The notes beneath the pieces were generated by a model that worked only from the letters and a program-made list of their open reading frames with translations, had not been told where the DNA came from and searched no databases. A DNA stretch of 64,000 nt, taken from contig JAFBJZ010000880.1 in the NCBI GenBank assembly GCA_016785225.1, positions 806,001 to 870,000 on the forward strand, in the 5' to 3' direction. The stretch's first letter is position 1, and every line of letters begins with the position of its first letter. Positions 13,301 to 23,700 of this stretch are shown here, piece after piece. This DNA is from Psettodes erumei. Lineage: Eukaryota; Chordata; Actinopteri; Pleuronectiformes; Psettodidae. The position numbers were made by a program, and so were the translations under genes.

Positions 13301-15455
13301 TTGCATAACAATATTACAAAGAAGAGAGTCTGAGGAGATAAGGAAAAGAGTTTACTGTGGTCAACAGCTGCCATCATTATTAAGTTTATGGTCAATGGGT
13401 AAACTTTGCTAAGCTAAACAGATAAACAGATTGAACAAATGGTGGAGAAAGAAACATGAAAAACTTCAAGACCAATACAAACTGACCATCCAGTGTGAGA
13501 GAGATATGTCTTAGTAGGTCATAGCTCCTCCAAAATCAAAATGACCCAAAACTGTCTTGACTATTTTTAGAGAAAATGTGGTTTGCCTCTTTTAAGTGAA
13601 AGCCTGTATGACCATTCCTACCATACCTTCTTTGGGTCCAAGGTGTATGATTGACCAATAGAAAAAACTCATCAGCTGACATAGTTTTATAGCTTTATCA
13701 GCCAACAAGTTTTCCAGGTTTACAAGTTAGCCTAGTTTTCAGTGTTCTAGTGGGAAATAAAAGTTAATCAAAAATATATACATTTCTTTATCTCCCCAAA
13801 CAAATGCTTCAGTGAACTGATAAAGTGTTTGGCTAAGTAAAAGTTAGTTCAGAGCAAGGCAGGACTTACTTTGACTGGCCAGCAGGTCATTCAGGGAGAG
13901 AGCCCACTTCTCCAGCTCTTCTAGACTGATCTTACTCTTCTTACTGTGGCCAACCTGACTCCACTGACGCATGAAGTGAAGGCGAGACCTCCTCTCTGTA
14001 GCACTATGAGGCAGCAGACAATCCGTCAAGCAGGGCATTGTGCCGAAGACACTGCTGTCACCACATCACAGAAGGTTCTCAAGACAATCTCTACAGCTGA
14101 GACACTTGCTATAATGATGAGATGGATTTCATTTTGAGACATTAGGCCTTTCTCCAATGTCTTGGGTGTGGTGAAGACATTTTAACAACTGCATTATTCT
14201 GTGTAAGATAATATCTATCAATGAGCAAAAATTAGCAGCACGGTATAATAGTATAAATAAGTAAGCTCCTCACCTGTCTTTTTGTTCTGGGTTGAACAGG
14301 TTGGAGTTTGAGGAATGAGGACTCTGAAACAGAAACCACAAAGCTCACTTCACAACATACAGCAATGATAGAGCTGAGAGCCTCTGACCATGTAGGATTA
14401 GAAAAAGATGACCAGGATAAATTGAGGTGATTGTTGAGTTAAGCTCAATTAAATACATTAAAGCAGCTATAATCATTATTCTGTATAAGGAACAGCTCTA
14501 ATCACTGAAAGTGTCACTTACAGCGATGAACCCACAGGAATTTGTCAAAGACTCTGCAGGTGACCTCAGATTGACAAAACTTTTTCACACTTTTTCTTCT
14601 TGCAGCTTTACTGGTTTGATTTAGTCCACTGCATTTACTTCAAGAGTTCAATGGCACTGTTAACCTGTCCAGATGGTTTTCAAGCAGGACATGCAGCAGC
14701 ACTGACTGATATTTGCAGCAATTTCTGGTAATAATTAATGCTTAATGTGCAATTTAAACTTTAAATTTAAATTTTAAAACAAGTTTTACGTCTCCACAAA
14801 TCCATTTTATAGCATACTGAATGGACAGAAACCGGCTGTAAAGTGAAAAAAAGAAAAATGGAGAACGTAACAGAAAGCCTAAAAAAATGTCCAGCAGTAA
14901 AGTAACATTTGGCAAGATCAAACTATGCTGCTGTACAATGCATTCTGAAAATCCATGTCTCACCTGCCCAAACAGAGTCTTGAAGTGCAGTTTAGCAATC
15001 GACAGTTTGGCTGCATGGTGGTGCTTGTGCTGGGATTTGGAGGAGAAGGGGTTGGAGGAGGACGGAGTTGGAGGAAGGTCATCTCTCTCCACGCTCTCAG
15101 TGCTGCCCTGGGTGGCAGGGGCCAGCTGGCTGTCACTGTAGGCCCTGCAGCCTTCACCGATGACACACACCCCAAGGTGGCTCTTGTCCAGTTTCCCCAG
15201 CTCGCACAGGTTCTCAGCGCTCATGCTGTGCTCCTTGGTCAGCTCTTTCTTTCCCCCCTCGCTAGCACTTGCTCTGGGCTCCTGGATGGTGGGAACCAGG
15301 GTAGCTGATTTGCCATGCACCTCATCTCCCTCCATGTAAGGTGTGTAGTTGGCAGACTTCCGGTTCTTCTCATAATCTTGGTTCCTCAGTGCTATCCTCC
15401 TCCACGGGAGGAAGTCAAGATCCAGGAGGCATCCCTCTGAGCTGAATCTACGCAT
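7342..15455 (-). CDS. RGS-domain protein (R4/RGS3-like), 5 coding exons
   Basis: Coding exons on the minus strand: 15455-14964, 14323-14274, 14003-13870, 8300-8134 and 7512-7342. They sum to 1014 nt, a 337-aa protein. Residues from about 210 form an RGS domain, which accelerates GTP hydrolysis by Gi/Gq alpha subunits at the inner plasma membrane. Visible features are EKWALSLNDLL, FLRSEFSEENLQFYLACE, REVNLDSKTRD and TDCYPRFLQS; the family's Galpha-contact E-N, N, D and R residues are present. The usual FWLACE reads FYLACE. The 164-aa first exon is low-complexity and unlike the short helix of most R4 members. The ATG follows an acceptor (ttatacag) by five bases, so upstream exons are non-coding. 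The acceptor of exon 3 could instead be at 13991, still in frame. The RGS call is firm; the paralogue is not settled, so no symbol is given. Confidence 0.88.
7680..7860. repeat. Dispersed fish repeat with perfect hairpin
   Basis: Sequence such as gtttatggcctatactgcag, ccagcca and gatgttttggcttcactttt matches a repeat I recall as common in teleost introns. It contains a perfect 15-bp inverted repeat (7734-7748 with 7764-7778) around a 15-nt loop. It lies in the last intron of the RGS gene. Confidence 0.55.
9105..9240 (+). repeat. Dispersed repeat, GAATCCTTCAAAAA family, copy 1
   Basis: The motif series tggtgaagaatccttcaaaa, then ctggatccagatc, then gtttccaagttag is shared with 30775-30870 and, more weakly, with 51015-51075 in the same orientation. 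Recurrence in introns of three different genes identifies it as an interspersed element. I suspect a LINE 3' end but cannot prove it. Confidence 0.6.
9237..9275. repeat. (TAA)n microsatellite
   Basis: A run of ataataataat units immediately follows the dispersed repeat at 9105-9240, as expected for the tail of a retroposed element. Confidence 0.8.
9440..9492. repeat. CA-rich / GCATGCAC microsatellite
   Basis: Alternating purine-pyrimidine sequence with cacacaca blocks and gcatgcacgcatgcacgcac. It lies in the large intron of the RGS gene. Confidence 0.8.
11015..11060. repeat. GATA microsatellite with retroposon-like flank
   Basis: agatagatagatag is followed by ttactcatccctgaaggg and aaatt. 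This combination resembles the GATA-tailed 3' end of a fish retroposon that I recall. It lies inside the RGS large intron. Confidence 0.5.
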
Positions 15456-16059
15456 GGTAGCTGTATAAAGTGATGCAGGACAGGAAGCACTGGGAAGAAG
15501 ACAAGCAAAGGCTAGAAATGAGGGCTAAGAAGAGATCAGAACAATCAAAAAAATCAGTCACAGAAACGAAGTTGCTCCACATTACTGTTTCTACACACGT
15601 CACACTCAGCACTTTATTATTAGGAACTGGACAGTTGCTTCCTGAGCTCTCCAAACAGCCTTGGTACTTTGGTGGCATGAATTCTATAAACATGCTGGAA
15701 ACTTTTCTCTTGGGTTCTGCTCCATGTTGACATGATTGCGTCACATCTTTTCTGACAGTGCTCTCCATCACCATCATCAAAACAGCAAATTAGGGAATCT
15801 TTGACAAGACATGCAGAACCTATGCCAGGGTACACTGAAACTGTCCTGCTTCAAACATTTTAGTCCTAAAAACATTTATTAAATGCTTTTTCCCATGTTC
15901 AACCTCCTCACTTTCTGTTCACTATAAAGTTTTGTTGAATTTATTAACATTTCTGTCCATCAGTCTACATTCATTCAAAAATGACAATGTGACAACAGTT
16001 TGAAATTAATTGCAAATGTGTTGAATGTAAATGTTGATTTTTAAAAAATATTCAAAAAC

Positions 16060-16330
16060 TCAAATCTCTTATTCACAAAAGTATTCAGTCCTCTGTCGAT
16101 GTCCCTTTGGCAGTTCCATTTTCCAGTCTCTACAAGCTTGGTACATCTAGATTTGGGCAGCTGAGCCCATTCTTCCTGGCAGATCCTCTCAGGCTTGGGT
16201 GGGAAGTCTCAGCGAACTGTCATCTCCAGGCCTCTCCACAGACTAATGTCTTAACTATCTTGACTTAATCACTTGAGGACAGTCGGAGACTTGTCCTACA
16301 GCTAGTCCAGGGTTGTCTGTAAGATTAAGG
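16060..16330 (-). mobile_element. Tc1-like transposase remnant
   Basis: On the minus strand the segment reads as a decayed Tc1-type transposase, with tctacaagcttggtacatct, cccattcttcctggcagatc and cactt-gaggacagtcggag matching recalled coding motifs in reverse orientation. Stop codons and gaps interrupt it. It lies in the 5' intron of the RGS gene. Confidence 0.65.
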
Positions 16331-16439
16331 TTATTATTTTCAAAAAAGATCTATAGAGCAAGTGATCATCAATAGATCTACTATAATTTTATACACAGTA
16401 TAGTGTATTTGACTCCGAGGAAGATGTATTTGTTGAAGA

Positions 16440-17036
16440 CAATCAGCAGCCCTACTTGTATGCTTTGTCCCTCCAAATCAACTGGTAGCAATTTCCACAT
16501 GTTTTGGGAATGTGCTCCAGGAGCTTGATTCTAAAAAAATGGTTCCTTCTAATCCTTCTAATTTGGAATCAACTTGTCTTGTTCACTCATCTCACTCATT
16601 CTGAATGATCTATCATATCTGGGACTGATGTTAAATAAGAAACGAGCTGTACTGGCCAGACTCACAGCAGCACAGAAACTGGTGGCCACATGCTGGAAAC
16701 CAACCCACTCACTTTCTTTTCATGCTGCCATGGGTTCTTACATATTTGGACACTGTATATTTAGTTGTCAACTGCTCCAGTCCATGGCGTATGTAGTTAA
16801 CTAACCTCAAAAACCTTTTACAATGAATTTCACAAGAGAAGATGGCCTGGATCTGGGGGTGGGGGTGTGTGTGTGTGTTGGGGGGTGGTGTATATTACTA
16901 TGATTATTTTATTTTTATCCATTTGCTACTTTCAATTGTATCTTCTCATGCTTTATTTAAACTGTATATTATGACTATTTCATGGTGTATTTGTTACGTT
17001 TATAATTGTTACCTAGCTTTAAAATAAAATATAAAA
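16440..17036 (+). mobile_element. L1-type LINE 3' fragment
   Basis: Around 16490-16510 a reading frame gives FHMFWECA, and 16630-16720 gives LNKKRAVLARLTAAQKLVAT followed by CWKP and THSL. Both are typical of the C-terminus of L1/Tx1-like ORF2. The element ends in an AT-rich tail with aataaaatataaaaag at about 17020-17036. It is truncated at the 5' end and broken by stops. Confidence 0.65.
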
Positions 17037-19011
17037 AGTGTATCCACAGGTGTATGCTTTTCTCAACTACATCCAATCAAGTTCTGGAGGCATATAAAGG
17101 ATAATTAAAGCAAAGAAGATGCACCTGGCCATTATCTGGAGTGTAAAAAGTCCAGCAAAAAGTCAGAATATGTTTGTAAATGAGTGATTTCCCCCTAAAC
17201 CCTGTTTTTCATACATGCTGCCATTATAGGTTCCTAAAGAGCAAAGAATGAAAAAAGTGAAGGCATTTAGAAATCAATAATAGATTCAGGCAGCTGATTT
17301 AAATTGCTTCAACGATTACAAACCTGTTTCGAGCCAATAACTATGGAAACACATTTCTACCAAGTTAAGAATAGTATATGAAACAGATTAGAAACTGTAA
17401 AAATAAAAGAAAATTATTGCATTCTTAATTACATTTTGACATATCATGTCATAATTTATGTTTTTTGATTCCTTATTTTTCATTGGTGAAAATGTCTTTG
17501 TGACCGTAGGGGAGTTTTCAGGGCAGTACTGCGAGTGACAACTGGGAAAAATGTGCTGCAAGGCTGATTGGCTGCGCCATAATACAGCCATACTCAACAC
17601 CACTTTTAACCACAATATCAGTTATTTTTACATTTAATACGAGTCTATATTTCTGAACATTATCTTCATTGTTGGTTTCTGCTTTTGCCATTTGGATACA
17701 TACATCTGAGCACCCAGAAAGTCCCGTACAGGAACACAACATTACATTAAGATGCAGCACCACATCCAGTATTCATTCATTCTCACAGCCCAGAGGCATG
17801 ATGGGAATGGCCGCGTGGACCCGCAACAGATGTGGAAGCCAGAAACTTTTGGCGTACGTGCCAGGTGAGCAATTCTCATGGGACTGAACCGGCACCATTT
17901 ACAACCCAGCATCCTGGTCTTATAATACATCCATGTGCCCCCTCCAGGCAGTGACTGCTCCAGGCACAGATGCCGGTAAAGATGGAAAAATAGTCACAGA
18001 GCGAAAGTTCCCGCATCAGTGACTCATAAGCTAAATGTTGAAGAAACACGAATGATTCCTCTGTCCAATTATAGAAAAACAGACAATGAGCTACAGCCTG
18101 ATTTTCCCAGCTGGAGGAATAATATTAGTGTCTGTGTGCAGCCAGCTCCCAGTGGAGTGCACAGGCACCATCTACAAATACAAAACCAAGAAATACTGTA
18201 AATATAATCAGTAATTTCATTTTTATACAGTGTAGTATCACCACAACCTCTTCACACATTAATTATCTCCTGTTGGATATATTACAACAGTGTAGAAATA
18301 TGTATTTTTTGTTTGTTTTTTAAAAACAATTTATGGGATTAAACGCAGACACTAATATTGTTTTTTCCAGCACAGGCAAGCTTCATATACATTCAATGAC
18401 AGGCATGCATCCTGTTCACCTATCCTAAACGTGTCAGTCATTGGCAGAGCAGTCTGTCAATCCCACCTAACACCATAATAGCGACATGTAATTGGACTGT
18501 ACACCAGCAGAGAACAAACACTAGGTTATGAACAATTCCCCCTGCCTCCAGGATCCTGTTTTTTCCACTGAGTTTCAACTCTATAAAGCTTTTCCCACCA
18601 GTTTCAAATTATGGCATGATATTCATCACATATACATTTAGTAAAGAATATAAAACACTGTAGAGATCAAAATGTAATCATCTTCGAGCATCTTATTTTT
18701 CACTTTTTCACGTTTTGACTTAACGTTACAACTTTTACTTAGCATTAATTAGTATTAGTACTTAGTAACTTTCAAAACTCGCGTTTTTAGTTCATGTGTT
18801 TTTGATTTCCTGCGATTATTTGAATCACTCCGAGCTGCTCGTTCGGAACTGGGCTTCCACACTACGGAAAATGACTAAATAAACATAGTCATTGTTGTCA
18901 CTAGATTTAACAGAAAACAACTGTTGGCTAGCAAAGAAACCGTGGTGAATGCCACCACTGTCATTTCACACTACTGGACGACAACAGCCCTAACAGTACG
19001 CCTCTGCTCAC
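17037..19011. other. RGS 5' intron, no further feature
   Basis: No exon or named repeat is supported here. Short frames on both strands overlap each other and have no splice context. A donor-like ccaggtgagc on the plus strand near 17871 has no partner gene. Confidence 0.4.
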
Positions 19012-19420
19012 CTCCAAGGTGTGAGACAACACTACAACACCACAGTCGACTCATGTTTGGACTCATTCAGCGTGCCAACGCTCTGCTGCGGTTAATTACC
19101 TCTCTGTGTGTTTACCTCTTCACCCAGTAGTTCGGCTCTCTCGTTGTCAGATCGTCAGGTTTCTCCTGGCCTCACCAGCAACACGTGCACAGACCGCAGG
19201 TCCGGTGCTGTCAATTTAAAGTCCCCAAAGAACGCGACTTCCAACCTGCGACGCTCCCGCTGCCGCCGTCTCCAGATATGTTCCCGGCTCCGTCAGCCGC
19301 ACCTCCGCAGACCTCCCTCCTCCGACGACACGATCGCGCACACGAATTCAAAAGGCTCGCGGAATGAAGATCGACATCGGGAAAAGTTCCGCAAAGTTTC
19401 CCTTTGACACTTGAATGGCA
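19012..19420 (-). promoter_or_regulatory. Likely RGS 5' non-coding exon and CpG-rich promoter
   Basis: On the minus strand a strong donor, ttggag then gtgagc, ends a putative exon at 19012. Sequence from about 19130 to 19380 is markedly richer in CpG than its surroundings. The RGS start codon exon begins with an acceptor at 15460, so an upstream non-coding exon is needed; this is the best candidate. The transcription start is not located. Confidence 0.4.
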
Positions 19421-19427
19421 CAGATCG

Positions 19428-19455
19428 GCCTCCTCCTCCTCCTCCTCCTCCTCAC
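19428..19455. repeat. (TCC)n microsatellite
   Basis: About nine consecutive cct/tcc units lie at the edge of the CpG-rich region between the RGS gene and bag6. Confidence 0.85.
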
Positions 19456-19564
19456 GACTACCGCCACACCTTCACTTCTGTCTCAACTTGTTTGTCAGAC
19501 CAACACTTGTGAGAGGACCCGCCTGCAGTGCAGCCTGCTGTACACACACGCACGAGCGCGTCAC

Positions 19565-19765
19565 TTTTGGGTTTATTACATAGACTTCCATTAATTTCCT
19601 GGAAATTTACCCCCACCTTAACCATAGCCACTACTTGCCTAATCCTAATTTAACCACTTACCAAAATAAAGATTTTTTCCCACCGTTGGAGACCCTAATT
19701 TCATCCCCAGCCGCCCCCAATTAACCAGTAACTAGTCAGAAATTTGTCCCTATTGGTTGCCTATG
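19565..19765. repeat. Dispersed repeat with CCTAA-like motifs
   Basis: The run tacatagacttccattaatt followed by accccaccttaaccatagcc and cctaatcctaatttaacc resembles a fish interspersed repeat I recall. No terminal repeats or pol III boxes are assigned. Confidence 0.4.
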
Positions 19766-20004
19766 ATGCACGCGCACGCGCGCGAAGATAAACAACGGAA
19801 AGAAGGGAGTAGGGAGTGCGGGGAGTAGGGAGCGCACACTCCCTGGCTCAGTGTTTTATTTAAAAGAGACGTCTAAGAATAGCGTAAAATAGAACATGCA
19901 GTCCATACCATCTTCAGTAATACAACATCAAGTTCTACCTTTACAACAACAATACTAGCGTCGCCTCCTCTTACTCCTACTACTACTTCTTCTTCTGCTA
20001 ATAC

Positions 20005-20095
20005 GTCAACTACTACTACTACTACTACTACTAATAATAATGATAGTAATAATAACAATTGTTGTTGTTATCATCATTACTATTATTATATAAAT
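20005..20095. repeat. (TAC)n/(TAA)n tract with imperfect palindrome
   Basis: A (CTA)n and (ATA)n run from about 20008 continues into a roughly 60-bp imperfect palindrome centred near 20060 (aacaattgttgtt). The left arm taataatgatagtaataata mirrors the right arm tatcatcattactattatta with few mismatches. It lies in the spacer between the divergent RGS and bag6 genes. Confidence 0.7.
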
Positions 20096-20339
20096 GTTTA
20101 GTAATGTTTTGTCCGTTTGTTTACTTTTATAGCAAGACAAACGCAACCATGTTTACGCAGCTATCCAAACCAATTGACAGGTATCCAAACACAAAAGCGC
20201 TCAGGCATGAAACAGGCGTTCCTTCTACGTCACTGGGGTCCTGTCACAGATTTAGGGTCCTATTACGTTGCATTCAGTGCCGTGGTTTATTTAGGAAAAT
20301 TAAGATAGTTCGTTTACGGGTCATCCTGAATTCGCAAAC

Positions 20340-20751
20340 ACTCTGAACAAGGGTCTCTTTTTTAAAAAATTATTGCATCTTTGGTAGCATAATTTAAATC
20401 GAAAGCAGTACCTCTAATCTGTTTTCCGCTGAATGCAGAGAACGATATCCCCAGGGAAGATAAGCTAGTTATCAGCCCTAGAATCCCGGTATCTGGGATT
20501 AGCAAACGTATTTAGCTTGCTAACAAGCTAACAACAACAACAAGGATCTGGAGCTGTCTAAAAGCAGGTACTGCCTAATTATTTTACACATGTATTAGTT
20601 AGACGGCGGCTAAAGGTACATTTTTGAAGTAGCTGCAGCTTGGTTCTTTTTTCCACAATTTCTCCATATTGAGACAATCCCTGATGCACAAAAGTAAATA
20701 TTGAATGGCTTGTTTACAGCTCTCGCTTTATTATTTAACGCCTTAAGAAAT
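20340..20751 (+). promoter_or_regulatory. bag6: bag6 5' UTR and promoter region (inferred)
   Basis: The start codon at 20752 lies 32 bases after an acceptor (tgtttacag, exon from 20720). A matching donor, aagcag then gtactg at 20567, suggests a non-coding first exon ending there. The transcription start is not defined. No TATA box is obvious. Confidence 0.45.
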
Positions 20752-23700
20752 ATGGCAGAGCCCAGCGGTGTGATTGAAGTCACTGTGAAGACTCTGGACT
20801 CCCAGAGCAGGAGCTACAAAGTCAGAGGCGAGGTAATGCTCTTACTCTGATTGAAATACTGCCCTGTTTAGAGTCCCCTCTTGCCCCGAGTACAATGCAA
20901 GGTAGTGTGTTGTGTGTTGTTTCCCAGCTGACCGTGAAGCAGTTCAAGGAGCACATCGCCTCCTCAGTCGAGATCCAAGTAGACAAGCAGAGGCTCATCT
21001 ACCAGGGCAGAGTGCTGCAGGATGACAGAACACTCACAGAATACAGTGAGTGAATGAAACCTGTGAAATCTACAGTCTGCACAGTGTACGTTGCAACAGC
21101 ATGATATGGGGGGAACAGTGAATGTGTTATAACCTGCTAAGGATAGGGAAGTTGATTCTTCACCTTGGTTTTTAACCTCATTTGTTTTGGCACACTGTGG
21201 CACAACATCTAAGCAGGGCATATGATGTTGATTTTTTACTTTAATGTATTGCTCATCTGCAGCGACATGATTTTTCTTTTGGATTGGTGTTTGTGTCCAC
21301 CCGATGAAAGCCAGTCACTCTCTTTTAGCTCCGTCTTTGGCCTCTACCAACTCCTGAGGGAAATATCTGACTCTTTTGATGCTACATTAGTTTCCTCTCA
21401 ACCAAAATGTCCTCCAGTCATGGCAGTATTTCAATTTCAGCAATGCATGGGGAATCAAGCAATCTGGTCTGACCTGTTGCTGTGGTTTTCATTGATATCA
21501 TTAGCTTTTTGTCATTTTAATGTTTGCACTCCAATGAATTAAAACATGCATTTAACTATCAGGTGGCTATGAAAGAAGCTGTGCACTGGAGCTTAAGAAA
21601 TAGGCCAAAAATACTAAGTGTTGGAACTAATGGCTATTGCTTAATATATTTATTTAAAGTAATTATTTAATTGTTTAGTTTGTTTTTTTATTGTTGCTGC
21701 CATGACAGAAAATTTGCTCAGTTTCTCATTATAGCAACATCTGTTTCAACTTTTCATAAGATGTATTCATGTCATCATGACATTTATTGTTTTCTAAAAA
21801 ATACAAATTATTCAGTTTTAACAGTTTCTGGTTAAAGCAACATGTAAAAAGGAGAGACATGACATGACATTATAACGTGGAAAAATCTTGTTGTAATGTG
21901 AAATGTTTTTTGTCATGGTGCCAACAGTGTGCAACAAAGCTGAATCTGTGAAATGTCACCAATAATGACACATTACTACTACAAGTTACCAAAGCCGACG
22001 TAAAAATGCTCCAACCAATTTAACAAAATATCAGAAAGTTCATTTATCATATGAAATAGCAATAAATGGCAAATCATCATACTTAACCAGAAAATGTTTA
22101 ACTCCTGTTGCTCTTTCAGATGTAGATGGGAAGGTCATCCACCTGGTGGAGCGTGCCCCACCTCAGGCCAGCATGTCCGGCTCTGGGGGTGCAGGTGTTT
22201 CCACTGGTGGGGCAGAGGTTGGAAGCAGCAGCAGCAGCAGCAGCCATACCTCTTCCCAGGGTTCACCACATGACCGCAATGCCAACAGCTACGTGATGCT
22301 GGGCACCTTCAACCTCCCCGTCAACATCATCGACCCTCAGCAGATACAGGTGGGGAGGAGCCCGCTGCGTCTCACTTGTGCTTTTCTGAGGGGAACAATG
22401 GTTTCATGCTTTGTTACTGCTGGAATTTGTTTGGCAGATGTCAGTTCAGCAGATGATGACTGGAGTCGGTGAAGCTGGAAGGAATGCCAGGGTCATCACT
22501 AGCTCCGGGGTACAGGCCTTTTCTTCACCTCCTTTGTCCTTCTGTCTCACGCTTCCTGTGATGCTGACAGATGTTTGTGTTTGCAGAGCAATGGGTCGGT
22601 GGACGTGCAGATCAACGTGGACCAGTCAGCGCACAGTGAGCCCAGGATGAGGCTGCAGCTGGCTGAGAACCTGCTGAGAGACGCTCGCTCTCTGATCCAC
22701 AGACTGGAGGTCCAGTACACATGCTGCTGTTATTTACAGCCTGATAGCTCTGACATTACATATCCTATCATAATAATATCATAAAGATAGATAGGTGATG
22801 AATCTGTCTACATTTGATGATTGAGACAAGATCAGAAGTTTTAGAGCAGAGTCTCTTTTGATTTCTTTGTATGTTGGTTGTCAGCCATCGTTGGACAGAT
22901 ATCACTTTTGGACTTGCTGATTTTACCAGTGATATGTCCATGTGTTTTAGGGGGTGTCCAGTGAAAGCAGCTCCCATTCAGAGCCAGCGGCACCTCAGTC
23001 CTCTTCTTCCCCGCCACCATCTTCCTCCTCTGTTAGAGAGGCTGCAGCATCGCAGCCTATGGAGACCAGCTCTCCTCCTGCTCCATCATCCTCCACGTCC
23101 ACCCAGACTGAGGGAGCAGCCAGCACTGGGCCCAAGTAAGTCAGGGTTGTGACTGAAAGGCCCCATTAAGAAATAAATGTGAATGAATGAGCTTGAATTC
23201 TTCAAAAATTCGTGGATCAAGATATTGTCCCTTGTTTGTCCCCAGTCACCCAAGTCCAGCAGAGTTTGTGGAGGTTTTGTCCGAGGTCAGAACGGTGGAG
23301 GAGAGGTTGCGTCCCTTCATCGAGAGGACCCACTCCATCCTCGGAGCAGCCACATCAGCAGATTATAACAACAATGTAAGGAGGAAGTGCAGCAACGCGA
23401 GGCAGAGAACAACAACATAAACCACATCACAGCATGTAAAAAGTGGGAACTGTTCAACACTGTAGAACAGAAAAACAGAAAAATATTATCATTCTGTTGT
23501 GTTGTGTCCCAGTTCCACACTACGTCCTAACTGCTTCCTGTCACGGTTTTGAGGATACCATACCATTTTCCACTTCTCCACACTATAGTGTAGGGTACAT
23601 GCCGATTCCTTTATCTGATCACTTCTCGCTATACCCACAAATCATTCTGCTCTGATCTCTGACCAAATCATACACACATGAAAAACTATAATCTAGTTAT

